Source of the DNA: Hymenobacter cellulosivorans
GTDB taxonomy: Bacteria > Bacteroidota > Bacteroidia > Cytophagales > Hymenobacteraceae
Length of the DNA: 64,000 bases
Assembly (NCBI RefSeq): GCF_022919135.1
Contig: NZ_CP095049.1
Location: forward strand, 1,733,501 to 1,797,500
Direction: 5' to 3'
Positions 28,004-37,140 of this stretch are shown piece after piece. Each line of letters starts with the position of its first letter. Within the stretch, counting starts at the first letter, position 1. The notes below the pieces were generated by a model that was not told where the DNA came from, ran no database searches, and worked only from the letters and a program-made list of their open reading frames with translations. The position numbers and the translations under genes are program-made.

Positions 28004-28363
28004 AGTGCTTGCAATTGGTGGGTGACGCGCCGCCGCCTGGCAGCCTAAGCAGATCACTGCACCACCCAATCAGGAACCAGATGGGCAGCTCGGCCCAGCA
28101 GGCAAGGGGGAGCTGCTCACGACTCTGGCCGAGAAAGGAATGGCGTATTTCTCAGGTAGCGTACGTGATACGGAAGGATTGGACAAGGAATTTTAACCTT
28201 TTGTCGAGCAGAAAGCCAAGCTCGGCGGGTAAAAATGCTACTGCTCTGGTCGAGTCTCAACAGGCTGGTGCGGCCGGTGGCCGGTCGGGTACGGGAGCTT
28301 GCCGCATTCCCGTGCGGGCGTGTTACTTTTACGCCACATCCCATCTTGTCTAATTCTTCCCGC
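28004..28363. other. divergent intergenic region
   Basis: A 360-bp region between the response regulator and the dipeptidase. No gene is convincing. TACTTTTA at 28324-28331, with TTG at 28299-28301, is a 7/8 match to the TAnnTTTG promoter for the dipeptidase at 28364. Confidence 0.4.
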
Positions 28364-29731
28364 ATGGCTTCCTACCTCGAAAGCAACCAAGAGCGTTTTC
28401 TGAGCGAATTGCTCGACTGGCTGCGTATTCCCTCGGTTTCGGCCGATCCTAAGTTTCACGGCGACGTGCTGCGCGCCGCCGATTACCTCAAAACCCGCCT
28501 CGAAGAAGTGGGCGTGGAGAATGTGGAGCTGTGCCAGACGGCCGGCAACCCTATCGTCTACGGCGAGAAAATCATTGATCCCAGCCTGCCCACGGTGCTC
28601 GTGTACGGCCACTACGACGTGCAGCCCGCCGACCCCTACGAGCTCTGGACGTCCGGCCCCTTCGACCCCGTCATCAAGGACGGCAAGATCTACGCCCGCG
28701 GCGCCTGCGACGATAAGGGCCAGGTGTACATGCACGTCAAGGCCTTCGAGGTGCTGATGCAGGAAGGCGGCGTGCCCTGCAACATCAAAATCATGATTGA
28801 GGGCGAGGAGGAAGTCGGCTCCAACAACCTGGGCATCTTCGTGCGCGAAAACAAGGAGAAGCTCAAAGCCGACGTCATTCTGGTGTCTGACACGGGCATG
28901 ATTGCCAATGACACGCCCAGCATCGAGGTGGGCCTGCGCGGCCTGAGCTACCACGAGGTGGAGGTAACCGGCCCCAACCGCGACCTGCACTCGGGCCTGT
29001 ATGGTGGTGCCGTGGCCAACCCCATCAACATCCTGTGCAAGATGATTGCCTCCTTGCACGACGAGAACAACCACATTACCATTCCCGGCTTCTACGACAA
29101 CGTCGACGAGCTTTCAGCTGAGGAGCGGGCCGAAATGGCCAAAGCCCCGCACTCCGACGACGAGTTTAAGCAAAGCATCGGCCTGACCGACATCCACGGC
29201 GAGAAAGGCTACAGCACGCCGGAGCGCGTCAGCATCCGGCCCACGCTCGACGTGAACGGTATCTGGGGCGGCTACACCGGCGAGGGTGCCAAGACCGTTA
29301 TTGCCTCCAAGGCCTACGCCAAAATCTCGATGCGCCTGGTGCCCCACCAGACTTCCGACGAAATTACGGCCTTGTTTCAGAAGCACTTCGAAAGCATTGC
29401 CCCGGCCAGCGTGACGGTGAAGGTGAAGCCCCACCACGGCGGGGAGCCCGTCGTGACGCCCACCGACTCGGTAGCCTACAAAGCCGCCGCCGACGCCATG
29501 GAAACCACCTTCGGCAAGCGCCCCATCCCCACCCGCGGTGGCGGCTCCATCCCGATTGTGGCCATGTTCAAAACCGAGCTCGGCCTCGACACCGTCCTGC
29601 TCGGCTTCGGCCTCGACTCCGACGCCATCCACTCGCCCAATGAGCACTACGGCGTATTTAACTTCCTGAAGGGCATCGAAACCATCCCGCACTTCTACCG
29701 CAACTACGCCGCCGCAATGACGGGCAAATAA
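28364..29731 (+). CDS. M20 family dipeptidase
   Basis: A 455-residue zinc metallopeptidase of the M20 (carnosinase/PepV-like) family, probably hydrolysing dipeptides in the cytoplasm. Metal ligands are visible: GHYDVQP (His), GACDDKGQ (bridging Asp), EGEEEVGS (catalytic Glu-Glu), SDTGM (Asp) and a C-terminal HSPNEHYG (His). The dimerisation (lid) domain is about residues 200-360. The ATG at 28364 (MASYLESNQERFL) matches the family; the longer frame adds 43 non-homologous residues. Confidence 0.95.
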   Translation: MASYLESNQERFLSELLDWLRIPSVSADPKFHGDVLRAADYLKTRLEEVGVENVELCQTAGNPIVYGEKIIDPSLPTVLVYGHYDVQPADPYELWTSGPFDPVIKDGKIYARGACDDKGQVYMHVKAFEVLMQEGGVPCNIKIMIEGEEEVGSNNLGIFVRENKEKLKADVILVSDTGMIANDTPSIEVGLRGLSYHEVEVTGPNRDLHSGLYGGAVANPINILCKMIASLHDENNHITIPGFYDNVDELSAEERAEMAKAPHSDDEFKQSIGLTDIHGEKGYSTPERVSIRPTLDVNGIWGGYTGEGAKTVIASKAYAKISMRLVPHQTSDEITALFQKHFESIAPASVTVKVKPHHGGEPVVTPTDSVAYKAAADAMETTFGKRPIPTRGGGSIPIVAMFKTELGLDTVLLGFGLDSDAIHSPNEHYGVFNFLKGIETIPHFYRNYAAAMTGK

Positions 29732-29845
29732 GGAGTTAGTGAGGAAATGTGCTGATGTGCTAATACTCCGGAGGCCTTGCGAGCTTTCTGCGCATTAAGC
29801 AGAGCCGAAACCATCCGTCCTCTGCTGGTGACATTATTTTACATC

Positions 29846-29881
29846 AAAAGCCCTAACGTCTACTCAGGCGTTAGGGCTTTT
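29846..29881. terminator. bidirectional terminator
   Basis: AAAAGCCCTAACG/CGTTAGGGCTTTT with a 10-nt loop. It lies between the convergent dipeptidase and beta-barrel genes. Confidence 0.92.
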
Positions 29882-29975
29882 CATTTTAGAGGCCTCAGCC
29901 CATTTCAAGGAACGGATTGACGCCGCTTGATGCACAGCATGACCTGGGTCCTGGCAAGGACACAATGATTCAGCG

Positions 29976-30809
29976 CTAGGGCTTGGGCGTAGTGGCCGGA
30001 GCGGGAGTAGGCGTCGGCGGTGTTGTAGTGGCCGGGGTAGCGGGGGCGGCATCCGTGGGCGTGGCGCGGCTCTTTTTCCGGAACAGGCGGAAGGGAGCTG
30101 TTACCAGGAATTTAACCCCGCGCCCAATGCCGGTGCCGGCATCAACCAGGGCGCCGCCGAGCTGGCCCGTGCCCACGTTGTAGCCCAGATACAGCTCCAT
30201 CACGCTGTTGCGCAGGCGCACCTGTACCTGGTCCTGCAGCAAATCGTCGGCGAGCTGGGCCCCATCAAGCGGCTTTTCTTTGACGAAGGCTACAGGCTTA
30301 CGCACGTTAGTCAGGTCGGCATTGTAGCGCCAGCCAATCTGCACCCCCGATTTATCCTGGTACCCAAAGCCCACTGCAAAGCCGTACGACTGGTCCCGAA
30401 AGCTCGACTTACCGGGCAGCACCAGCGTGGGCGAGGCCGGCGTGGCCTCCAGCAGGTAGCTGAACTGGGGCCCGGCCTCAAAGAACAGCTCGTCCCAGTG
30501 GTATTGCAGCAGCACCGGCACGTCGAGGTAGGCGAAGTGAGTCATCACGCTGGGGCCATACTGCAGCGAGTTGTCGCCCTTCATGGTATAGAGTGCCTCG
30601 GTCTGCAGGCTCCAATTGGGCAAAAAGCTGGGCCGCAGTTGGGCCATTAGGCCTCCATGGGCGCCCACCCGCCAGTTGCTTTCTCTGGCATCGTAGCCCA
30701 CTACATTCGACACGTTGCCCCCGAGTTTGAGTCCGACGCGCAGCACTTGCGCCTGGCTGATACTGCCCGCCAGCAGCAGAGTAGAGGCAATCAGAAAAGC
30801 TTTTTTCAT
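29976..30809 (-). CDS. outer-membrane beta-barrel protein (porin family)
   Basis: A 277-residue protein with a signal peptide (MKKAFLIASTLLLAGSISQA), then VLRVGLKLGGNVSNV, typical of the small Bacteroidota outer-membrane barrel family (PF13568 type, from memory). Barrel strands run to about residue 215 and are followed by a basic segment and a Pro/Thr/Ala-rich tail (PTPTPAPATTPKP) that is unusual for this family and could lie in the periplasm. First of three tandem barrel genes on this strand, each with its own terminator. Confidence 0.8.
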   Translation of the reverse strand: MKKAFLIASTLLLAGSISQAQVLRVGLKLGGNVSNVVGYDARESNWRVGAHGGLMAQLRPSFLPNWSLQTEALYTMKGDNSLQYGPSVMTHFAYLDVPVLLQYHWDELFFEAGPQFSYLLEATPASPTLVLPGKSSFRDQSYGFAVGFGYQDKSGVQIGWRYNADLTNVRKPVAFVKEKPLDGAQLADDLLQDQVQVRLRNSVMELYLGYNVGTGQLGGALVDAGTGIGRGVKFLVTAPFRLFRKKSRATPTDAAPATPATTTPPTPTPAPATTPKP

Positions 30810-30902
30810 GGACGAAGAAAGGGAACAGCGGTGCTCAAAGGCCCGGTACAGGGAGTAAAGCTAAGCAGAGTTTGGGCCTTGCTGCATGCGGCACTCACGA
30901 AA

Positions 30903-30934
30903 AAGCCCGGCCTTTCCGAGGAAAAGCCGGGCTT
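30903..30934 (-). terminator. terminator of the middle beta-barrel gene
   Basis: AAGCCCGGC/GCCGGGCTT with a 14-nt loop. On the minus strand the stem is followed by TTTTTCG. Confidence 0.85.
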
Positions 30935-30952
30935 GTGTCGCCGTACGACAAA

Positions 30953-31642
30953 TTACTTATTGGGCAGCAGGTAGCCCAGGGAAAGCTGGAAGGCCGAATT
31001 GCGGGCTTTGCCCAGGTCCCCGTTGAAGTAGCTGCCGTCGTCACTCTTCACAAAGTCGCTGAAGCCACCGGTGTAGCGCAGATTCAGGCTGACGCCGTTT
31101 TCGGCCTGGTAGCCGATGCCGGCCACGTAGCCCAGTTCATTGCGGTTGAGCTTGCTCAGGTCCTTCTGATTGTTGGTCGTGGAGGTCGTAGAGTTGCCGT
31201 TTATGCTCGAGGTAGTAGTTACCTTCGTTTCATCCTTCACACTAATCAGGTAGGAGTACTGCGGACCGGCTTCGAGCACCAGCCCGCTGGCATTGATCTT
31301 GAAGAGCACCGGCACGTCGAGGTAGTTGTAATTTACCTTGCCTTCCCGCTTCTGGGTGGTGAGCAGATATTTGTACTCGGTAGGCTTATTCTCGAAGCCT
31401 TTCTGGGAAAACAGAATCTCGGGCTGCACCGACAGGAACCCGTCGCCGCTTAGGTCGGCGTTGAGCATTACGCCGCCCAGGAAGCCGATTTTGTTGTTGT
31501 AGGTGCTTTCGTTCTGAACGTCACCAGCTAAGTTAGAGTAATTGGCGCCGGCCCGGAGCCCCAGGCGAACACCCTGGGCGCGGGAAGCACTAATCGTCGC
31601 GACCGATAGCAGAGAGGCTAATACAATTACGGTCTTTTTCAT
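30953..31642 (-). CDS. outer-membrane beta-barrel protein (porin family)
   Basis: A 229-residue protein with signal peptide (MKKTVIVLASLLSVATISAS), then VRLGLRAGANYSNLAG and barrel strands such as FLSVQPEILFSQKGFE, NYLDVPVLFKIN and LEAGPQYSYLIS, ending LSLGYLLPNK. This is the same family as both neighbours; the Y-L-D-V-P-V-L motif is shared by all three. The role is probably structural or as a small pore; no substrate can be read from sequence. Confidence 0.88.
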   Translation of the reverse strand: MKKTVIVLASLLSVATISASRAQGVRLGLRAGANYSNLAGDVQNESTYNNKIGFLGGVMLNADLSGDGFLSVQPEILFSQKGFENKPTEYKYLLTTQKREGKVNYNYLDVPVLFKINASGLVLEAGPQYSYLISVKDETKVTTTSSINGNSTTSTTNNQKDLSKLNRNELGYVAGIGYQAENGVSLNLRYTGGFSDFVKSDDGSYFNGDLGKARNSAFQLSLGYLLPNK

Positions 31643-31733
31643 GGTACATGGGGGTTGAGGTACAAGGAAACTTGTCGGTTCAGCTTAGGCGAAAAATATG
31701 CCAGAGTGCTTCCGCCTAGGAAACCCATAAACG

Positions 31734-31771
31734 AAAAAAGCTCCATTCTGGCTTTAGAATGGAGCTTTTTT
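31734..31771. terminator. bidirectional hairpin terminator
   Basis: AAAAAAGCTCCATTCT/AGAATGGAGCTTTTTT, a 16-bp stem with a 6-nt loop and T-runs on both strands. Confidence 0.88.
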
Positions 31772-31913
31772 GAGCAAGAGCAAACTGGTACGGGGAGCCT
31801 GCCAGCAACTAAAACCCAGAGTTATACTGCGGTAGGCTATACTCTCAATCACCAGGTTCTGGCAGTGTAGCTTCAGCTGTGCAAGTAAGCCGCCCAGACT
31901 GGTCGGTAGATAA

Positions 31914-31948
31914 AAAAAGTGGCTGCCCGTTGGGAGCAGCCACTTTTT
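31914..31948 (-). terminator. terminator of the upstream beta-barrel gene
   Basis: AAAAAGTGGCTGC/GCAGCCACTTTTT with a 9-nt loop, just after the stop of the gene at 31967-32710. Confidence 0.9.
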
Positions 31949-31966
31949 GCCAATGCTAAACGAGCC

Positions 31967-32710
31967 TTATTTGCCCAGTGGGAGCAAGTAGCCCAACTGC
32001 AACGTGAAAGCGTTGTTGAAAGCTTTGGGGTCGTTTTTGGTGTCTTTCGAATCAATCAGCGAGTTAAATCCGCGGGCATAACGCAGGCCCACGCTCAAGC
32101 CACCTTCTGTCTGGTAGCCCAGGCCGGCTACGCCGCTGATGTCAAACTGAGCCAAGTCCGACTTGTCGGCATCGTCGCGGGTTACGCCGGTGTAGTCCTG
32201 GAAGCCGTTGTTGTCTTCCACTTTGTCCTTGGTGCCGTTGCTGTACTTGGTAGTGGTCTGCTGCTTGGTTTTGGAGCCAAACAGGTAGCTTACCTGCGGG
32301 CCCAGCTCGAAGAACAGGCCACCAGCGTTGATTTTAGCCAGCAGGGGCACATCCAGGTAGTGCAGTACGCGCTGCTGCTCAAATTCTACCGAGGAGGTCC
32401 CGCTGGGCAGGCCCGCCGTCTGCTTGGATTTGATTTCGTAGCCCTTGCGGTTATATAACAACTCGGGGGCGAAGGAGAAAAACCCGTCGCTGCTCAGCGG
32501 AATGCTGGCGCTCACACCGGCGTTGTAGCCCACCTTGTAGTCGCCCAGGTCGCTGCTGTAATTGGTACCGGTGATTTGCGAAACGTTGTCGCCGGAGATA
32601 TTGGAATAGGTACCGCCGACTTTTACCCCGAGGCGGAAACCGCCCGCATCTTGGGCGTGAGCAGCGGAAGTGGCAGCTAAGGCTAAGGCAATGGTTAGAT
32701 ACTTTTTCAT
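31967..32710 (-). CDS. outer-membrane beta-barrel protein (porin family)
   Basis: A 247-residue protein with signal peptide (MKKYLTIALALAATSAAHAQ), then FRLGVKVGGTYSNISGD and strands such as FFSFAPELLYNRKGYE, HYLDVPLLAKINAGG and FELGPQVSYLFGSK, ending LQLGYLLPLGK. A close paralogue of the 30953 gene: the N-terminal, YLDVP and LGYLLP blocks align. Third of the tandem set; probably arose by duplication. Confidence 0.88.
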   Translation of the reverse strand: MKKYLTIALALAATSAAHAQDAGGFRLGVKVGGTYSNISGDNVSQITGTNYSSDLGDYKVGYNAGVSASIPLSSDGFFSFAPELLYNRKGYEIKSKQTAGLPSGTSSVEFEQQRVLHYLDVPLLAKINAGGLFFELGPQVSYLFGSKTKQQTTTKYSNGTKDKVEDNNGFQDYTGVTRDDADKSDLAQFDISGVAGLGYQTEGGLSVGLRYARGFNSLIDSKDTKNDPKAFNNAFTLQLGYLLPLGK

Positions 32711-32953
32711 GGTAGGAGAGACGAAAAGATGGGGGGTGGAAAAAGTGTGGTTTCAGGTGAAAGACACGCTTCGAAAAATGGTTAGATAGGCCTAATAGCG
32801 TAAAGCCGCCCGGGATTGTTGCGGCCGAGCCCATAATTACTTTAGAATTAACCCAATGATAATTAATCTGTTTCCGGGAAAGCTCATCGGTTTCAGCTTG
32901 TTGCGAGGTGCAGAATAATGGCGCGTTTCCGTCGGGGCTTGCTTGGGTTTAGC

Positions 32954-32961
32954 TACTTTTG
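32954..32961 (+). promoter_or_regulatory. -7 box of the PagL-like gene
   Basis: TACTTTTG matches TAnnTTTG exactly, 23 nt before the ATG at 32985. No TTG is seen at the right -33 spacing. Confidence 0.45.
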
Positions 32962-32984
32962 GAGGAGCTTGGATTTATTTTTCT

Positions 32985-34091
32985 ATGATGATTCGCTACG
33001 GTTTGCTCGGGGCTCTGCTGCTCGGTAGTACTATCGGCTGGGCTCAGCAGCCCATAGCCACAGATGCCCGACCCCCGCTGATTGTGGGGGCCTACGCGCA
33101 GGGCAGCTTTATTATTGGTCACACGCCCTCCGTGAAGCATCTGGTAGCCTCGCACCCCACGGGCCTGGAGTTGAATCTGCAGCGCCAGACCAACGGCAAA
33201 GAGCCATGGCACGCCTGGTACAAATACCCCAAAGTGGGTTTGGCCCTGGTATATTACGACTACCACAATCCGGTGCTGGGCAAGTCGTACGCGGCCACGG
33301 TGTACCTCAACAAGTCGTTTTACCGCTCGGCCCGACAGGAGCTGAACTTCCGCATCGGTACGGGCGTCGGTTTTTTCCCGATCCGCTTCGACCAAGCTAC
33401 CAACCACAAGAACAACATCGTCAGCTCCCGCCTGAACGCCACGCTGCAGATGCGCCTGGAGTACGACGTGGCCCTGGCGCCCCACTATGGGCTGCTGCTG
33501 GGCGTGGGCCTCAATCATTATTCCAACGGAGCTACCACCAAGCCTAACTTCGGTATCAACCTGCCCACCGTATTTCTGGGGCTCAACTATCATCAGCAGC
33601 GTCCGTTCCGGCCGTTGAGTCCCAACCCGGGTAGGGAGCCTGACGACGTGGGCCACAACTTCCTCAACCTGAGCACTAGCCTGGGTTTTAAGCAGCGCAA
33701 CGAGTCAGACCGCCGCAAGTACACGGTACAGTCGGTGACGGTGGCGGTGGGGCGGCGCGTCAACCGCAAAAGCAACTTGCTGTTGGGCGCCGAGGGCTTC
33801 TACGACCGGTCATTGTTGGCCCAGCTGCGCGACACGACCCGGACCGGCGAGCAGCTGCCCGATGTGAAAAAAGCTGGTGTCTTCTTTGGGCACGAGCTAC
33901 TGTTTGGGCAACTGGCCGTGGTGTCGCACCTGGGGTTTTACGTGTATAATCCCTACAAATCCAACAAGTTCTACTACGAGCGAATCGGCCTCAAATACCA
34001 CTTCACCCGGCAGCTCTGGGGAGCCGCCGACCTGAAAGTACACCGCGGCTCAGCCGATGTGGTTGAGCTCAAGCTGGGCCTGAAGTTGTAG
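32985..34091 (+). CDS. PagL-like acyloxyacyl hydrolase (lipid A 3-O-deacylase)
   Basis: A 368-residue outer-membrane protein with signal peptide (MMIRYGLLGALLLGSTIGWA). The first half is a PagL-type barrel; VGLNHYSNGA near residue 180 contains the H-x-S catalytic pattern of PagL, followed by LPTVFLGLNY. PagL removes an acyl chain from lipid A in the outer leaflet. The second half (about 215-368) adds a further barrel-like region, so the protein is much longer than Pseudomonas PagL (about 170 residues) but typical of the Bacteroidota members I recall. Start set at 32985; the TTG at 32943 lies upstream of the promoter box. Confidence 0.8.
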   Translation: MMIRYGLLGALLLGSTIGWAQQPIATDARPPLIVGAYAQGSFIIGHTPSVKHLVASHPTGLELNLQRQTNGKEPWHAWYKYPKVGLALVYYDYHNPVLGKSYAATVYLNKSFYRSARQELNFRIGTGVGFFPIRFDQATNHKNNIVSSRLNATLQMRLEYDVALAPHYGLLLGVGLNHYSNGATTKPNFGINLPTVFLGLNYHQQRPFRPLSPNPGREPDDVGHNFLNLSTSLGFKQRNESDRRKYTVQSVTVAVGRRVNRKSNLLLGAEGFYDRSLLAQLRDTTRTGEQLPDVKKAGVFFGHELLFGQLAVVSHLGFYVYNPYKSNKFYYERIGLKYHFTRQLWGAADLKVHRGSADVVELKLGLKL

Positions 34092-34107
34092 CTGACGGGC
34101 CACGTCC

Positions 34108-35148
34108 CTACTTCTGCGAGCCGGCTACCAGTGCCTGATTGATCCGCTTTACCAGCGCCGGTCCTTCGTAGATAAAACCCGTGTAAAGCTGCACCAGAGC
34201 CGCGCCGGCCTGTAGTTTTTCCAGCGCGTCGGCAGCCGAGGCTATGCCGCCGACGCCAATAATGGGCAAACTGCCTTCGGTGCGGCGGTGCAGGTAGCGA
34301 ATCACTTCAGTAGCCCGCTGCCGCAAGGGCCGGCCACTCAGGCCGCCCGCCCCAATGGAAGTCAGCTGGGTGGCTGGGGTATGCAGCGCGTCGCGGGCAA
34401 TGGTCGTGTTGGTTGCTACCAAGCCGCTGAGCTTGGTTTCGGCCGCAATCGTCAGGATGTCGTCGAGCTGGCCATCAGTGAGGTCGGGAGCAATTTTGAG
34501 CAACAGCGGCTTGGGGCGGGGTTTGGCCTGGTTGACTTCCTGCACTTGCTGTAGCAGCCGAATCAGGGGCTCCTTTTCCTGGAGCTGCCGCAGGTTAGGC
34601 GTGTTAGGCGAGCTGACGTTGACCACGAAATAGTCGACCGTATCAAACAGGGCTTCGAAGCCAGCTACATAATCGGCGGCGGCCTGCTCGTTGGGTGTGT
34701 CCTTGTTCTTGCCGATGTTGCCGCCGATGATAATACCGGAGCGCCGCTGCCTCAACCGCCGCGCTGCTGCTTCCGCGCCCTCGTTGTTAAAGCCCATCCG
34801 ATTGATAAGAGCCTCATCCTGCGGGAGTCGAAACAGGCGCGGGGTAGGGTTGCCAGGCTGGGCCCGCGGCGTCACCGTCCCGATTTCGACGAAGCCAAAT
34901 CCCAGGGCCGCCAGCTCGTCAGTTAGCTCGGCATTCTTGTCGAAGCCCGCTGCTAGCCCCACCGGATTCCGGAATTTTAATCCGAAAACTTCCCGCTCTA
35001 GTCCTGGGTGCTCAAAGTCGTATAGGCTGCGTAGCAAAGCTGGCGTGCCCGGCAGCCGGTAGCCGCGCCTGAGGTTGTCGAAGACGAAGTGGTGGGCCTG
35101 TTCCGCGTCAAGCTGGAAAAGCAGGGGTTTAAGCAAGGCTTTGTACAT
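34108..35148 (-). CDS. pyrD: dihydroorotate dehydrogenase (quinone), class 2
   Basis: Fourth step of pyrimidine synthesis: oxidises dihydroorotate to orotate with FMN, passing electrons to quinone at the membrane. The 346-residue length and N-terminal amphipathic helix (MYKALLKPLLFQLDAEQAHH) are class 2 features. Motifs: NPVGLAAGFDKN, NRMGFNNEGA, VNVSSPNTPNLRQLQ (with the class 2 catalytic Ser), KIAPDL, TNTTIAR, GAGGLSGRPL and IIGVGGIASAADA. Confidence 0.97.
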   Translation of the reverse strand: MYKALLKPLLFQLDAEQAHHFVFDNLRRGYRLPGTPALLRSLYDFEHPGLEREVFGLKFRNPVGLAAGFDKNAELTDELAALGFGFVEIGTVTPRAQPGNPTPRLFRLPQDEALINRMGFNNEGAEAAARRLRQRRSGIIIGGNIGKNKDTPNEQAAADYVAGFEALFDTVDYFVVNVSSPNTPNLRQLQEKEPLIRLLQQVQEVNQAKPRPKPLLLKIAPDLTDGQLDDILTIAAETKLSGLVATNTTIARDALHTPATQLTSIGAGGLSGRPLRQRATEVIRYLHRRTEGSLPIIGVGGIASAADALEKLQAGAALVQLYTGFIYEGPALVKRINQALVAGSQK

Positions 35149-35311
35149 AGCGGGCCAGAAGGTATCCGGTCACAAAGCTCTTACTTATTTGGCTACAATG
35201 TTGCCTGCTTAGGCCCCTGGGTGTGTAAGTTTTCTGCAAAATTTATTTGCTTGATACTAAGCAGGCTAGGGGTGGTGAAGGGATAAAATTCTAAAGTTAT
35301 AGAGCTGATAG

Positions 35312-35342
35312 TTGCACAATAGCCGGGTTTATGCCACTTTTG
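35312..35342 (+). promoter_or_regulatory. tRNA-Lys promoter
   Basis: TTG at 35312-35314, 20 nt, then CACTTTTG at 35335-35342: one mismatch to the Bacteroidota -33/-7 consensus, 39 nt before the tRNA. Confidence 0.6.
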
Positions 35343-35381
35343 CAACCCCGAAACGCGAATCACGTTTCGCCTTCGGGTTCT

Positions 35382-35457
35382 GATTCTGTAGCTCAGCTGG
35401 TAGAGCAGTACACTTTTAATGTACGGGTCCTGGGTTCGAATCCCAGCGGGATCACCA
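35382..35457 (+). tRNA. tRNA-Lys (anticodon TTT)
   Basis: A full cloverleaf: acceptor GATTCTG/CGGGATC with two G-U pairs, D-arm GCTCAGCTGGTAGAGC, anticodon stem GTACA/TGTAC with loop CTTTTAA (anticodon TTT), T-arm GGGTTCGAATCCC. The 3' CCA is encoded. Confidence 0.97.
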
Positions 35458-35458
35458 C

Positions 35459-35495
35459 AACGCCTCACTTGCACGCTGCAAGTGAGGCGTTTTTC
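35459..35495 (+). terminator. tRNA-Lys terminator
   Basis: ACGCCTCACTTGCA/TGCAAGTGAGGCGT with a 3-nt loop, followed by TTTT, two bases after the tRNA. Confidence 0.93.
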
Positions 35496-35533
35496 GTTCG
35501 TGCGGGTCCAGACGTGCTGGTTGTGCGGCGGCA

Positions 35534-37072
35534 TTAGCCGGCCCAGCCTTCCCGGTCGAGGGAGCGGTACTGGATGGCTTCGGCTAGGTGCTCTAGCCGG
35601 ATTTCTTCGGAGCCGCCCAGGTCAGCAATGGTACGGGCCACTTTCAGGATTCGGTCGTAGGCACGGGCCGAAAGGCCGAGGCGTTCCATGGCCGTTTTGA
35701 GCAGGGCCCGGCCCGCCTCGTTGATCTGACACAGTTCCTTGACCATCTGGGAAGGCATCATGGCGTTGGAGTGAATCTCCGGGAACTCCCGGAAGCGTGT
35801 TACTTGCACTTTTCGAGCCTTTTCGACACGCTGCTGGATATTCTCGCTAGTTTCGGCCTTGCGCGTTTCGGTCATCTGGTCGAAGGTGACGGGCGTGACT
35901 TCCACGTGCAAATCAATTCGGTCGAGCAGCGGGCCACTGACTTTGTTGAGGTAGCGCTGCACCACGCCGGGGCCACACACGCACTCCTTCTCGGGGTGGT
36001 TGTAATAGCCGCAAGGGCAGGGGTTCATGCTGGCAATGAGCATGAAGTTCGAGGGAAAGTCGATGCTGACCTTGGCCCGGGAAATCGTGACGCGGCGCTC
36101 CTCCAGGGGCTGGCGCATGACTTCCAGCACGGTGCGCTTAAACTCAGGTAGCTCATCTAGAAACAGCACGCCGTTGTGAGCCAGGGAGATTTCGCCCGGC
36201 TGCGGATTGCCGCCTCCGCCCACCAGCGCCACGTCAGAAATAGTGTGGTGTGGGGAGCGAAACGGCCGGCTGGTAAGTAGAGAAGCATTAGCCCCCAGCT
36301 TGCCCGCTACCGAGTGAATTTTGGTCGTTTCCAGGGCTTCCTGAATCGAGAGAGCAGGCAGAATACTGGGCAGGCGCTTAGCCAGCATGGTTTTGCCCGC
36401 ACCGGGCGGCCCGATCATTATCACATTATGACCACCGGCTGCCGCTATTTCCAGGGCCCGCTTGATGTTTTCCTGGCCCTGCACGTCGGCAAAGTCGGCG
36501 GCGTACTGGTTGGCCGTGCTTTGAAACACGGTGCGAGTGTCGAGCTGCAACGGCTTAATTTCCAGACGGCCTTCGAAGAAGTCGATGGCCTGCTGCATAT
36601 TTTCCACCGCAATAACGTCGAGGTTATTTACAATGGCGGCTTCCTGGGCATTGGCCCGGGGTAGAATAAAGCCTTTAAAACCTTCCTTACGGGCCTGAAT
36701 GGCAATGGGCAGCACCCCGCGAATCGGGCGCAGTTCCCCGTCCAGGGCTAGCTCGCCCATGATGATATACTCGCCGAGTCGTTCGGTATTCAGCTGCTGG
36801 GAGGCGTGCAGAATGCCGAGCGCAATGGGCAAATCGTAGGCCGAGCCTTCCTTGCGGATGTCGGCCGGGGCCATGTTGACTACCACTTTGGTGCGCGGCA
36901 TCCGGTAGCCCCGCATTTTCAGCGCCGCCTCAATCCGCTGCTGACTTTCCTTAATGGCATTGTCGGGCAGGCCTACCACGTAGAAATTGGTGCCCTGAGA
37001 TACGACTACTTCGATGGTAATGGTGTTGGCGTTGACGCCCTGCACGGCCGAGCCATACGTTTTGGTAAGCAT
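35534..37072 (-). CDS. comM: YifB/ComM family Mg-chelatase-like AAA+ ATPase
   Basis: A 512-residue protein. An N-terminal Lon-S5-fold domain (about 1-170, with VVGLPDNAIKESQQRI and PADIRKEGSAYDLPIA) precedes a Mg-chelatase-type AAA+ ATPase: Walker A GPPGAGKTMLAKRLPS, Walker B LFLDELPEF, then a zinc-like cluster (CPCGYYNHPEKECVCGP) and a C-terminal lid (GLSARAYDRILKVARTIADL). ComM is a DNA branch-migration helicase that helps integrate DNA taken up by transformation. The ATG at 37072 (MLTKTYGSAVQGV) is the family start; the longer frame adds 20 residues. Confidence 0.93.
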   Translation of the reverse strand: MLTKTYGSAVQGVNANTITIEVVVSQGTNFYVVGLPDNAIKESQQRIEAALKMRGYRMPRTKVVVNMAPADIRKEGSAYDLPIALGILHASQQLNTERLGEYIIMGELALDGELRPIRGVLPIAIQARKEGFKGFILPRANAQEAAIVNNLDVIAVENMQQAIDFFEGRLEIKPLQLDTRTVFQSTANQYAADFADVQGQENIKRALEIAAAGGHNVIMIGPPGAGKTMLAKRLPSILPALSIQEALETTKIHSVAGKLGANASLLTSRPFRSPHHTISDVALVGGGGNPQPGEISLAHNGVLFLDELPEFKRTVLEVMRQPLEERRVTISRAKVSIDFPSNFMLIASMNPCPCGYYNHPEKECVCGPGVVQRYLNKVSGPLLDRIDLHVEVTPVTFDQMTETRKAETSENIQQRVEKARKVQVTRFREFPEIHSNAMMPSQMVKELCQINEAGRALLKTAMERLGLSARAYDRILKVARTIADLGGSEEIRLEHLAEAIQYRSLDREGWAG

Positions 37073-37140
37073 AGAGGATAAAGAATAAGTCGATAAGTAA
37101 TGCGGAGCTAAGATAGAAGAAGTTATGGTCACGTAACACG

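Larger units (their letters stand above)
31643..31966. other. intergenic region with two hairpins
   Basis: A 324-bp region with no convincing gene. It holds two separate terminator-like hairpins (31734-31771 and 31914-31948) about 140 nt apart. The first is not needed to end either neighbouring gene, so a short untranslated transcript between them is possible. Confidence 0.5.

Noticed and set aside
31655..31870. 71-residue plus-strand frame
   Set aside because: It reads straight through a 16-bp terminator hairpin and has no family features.
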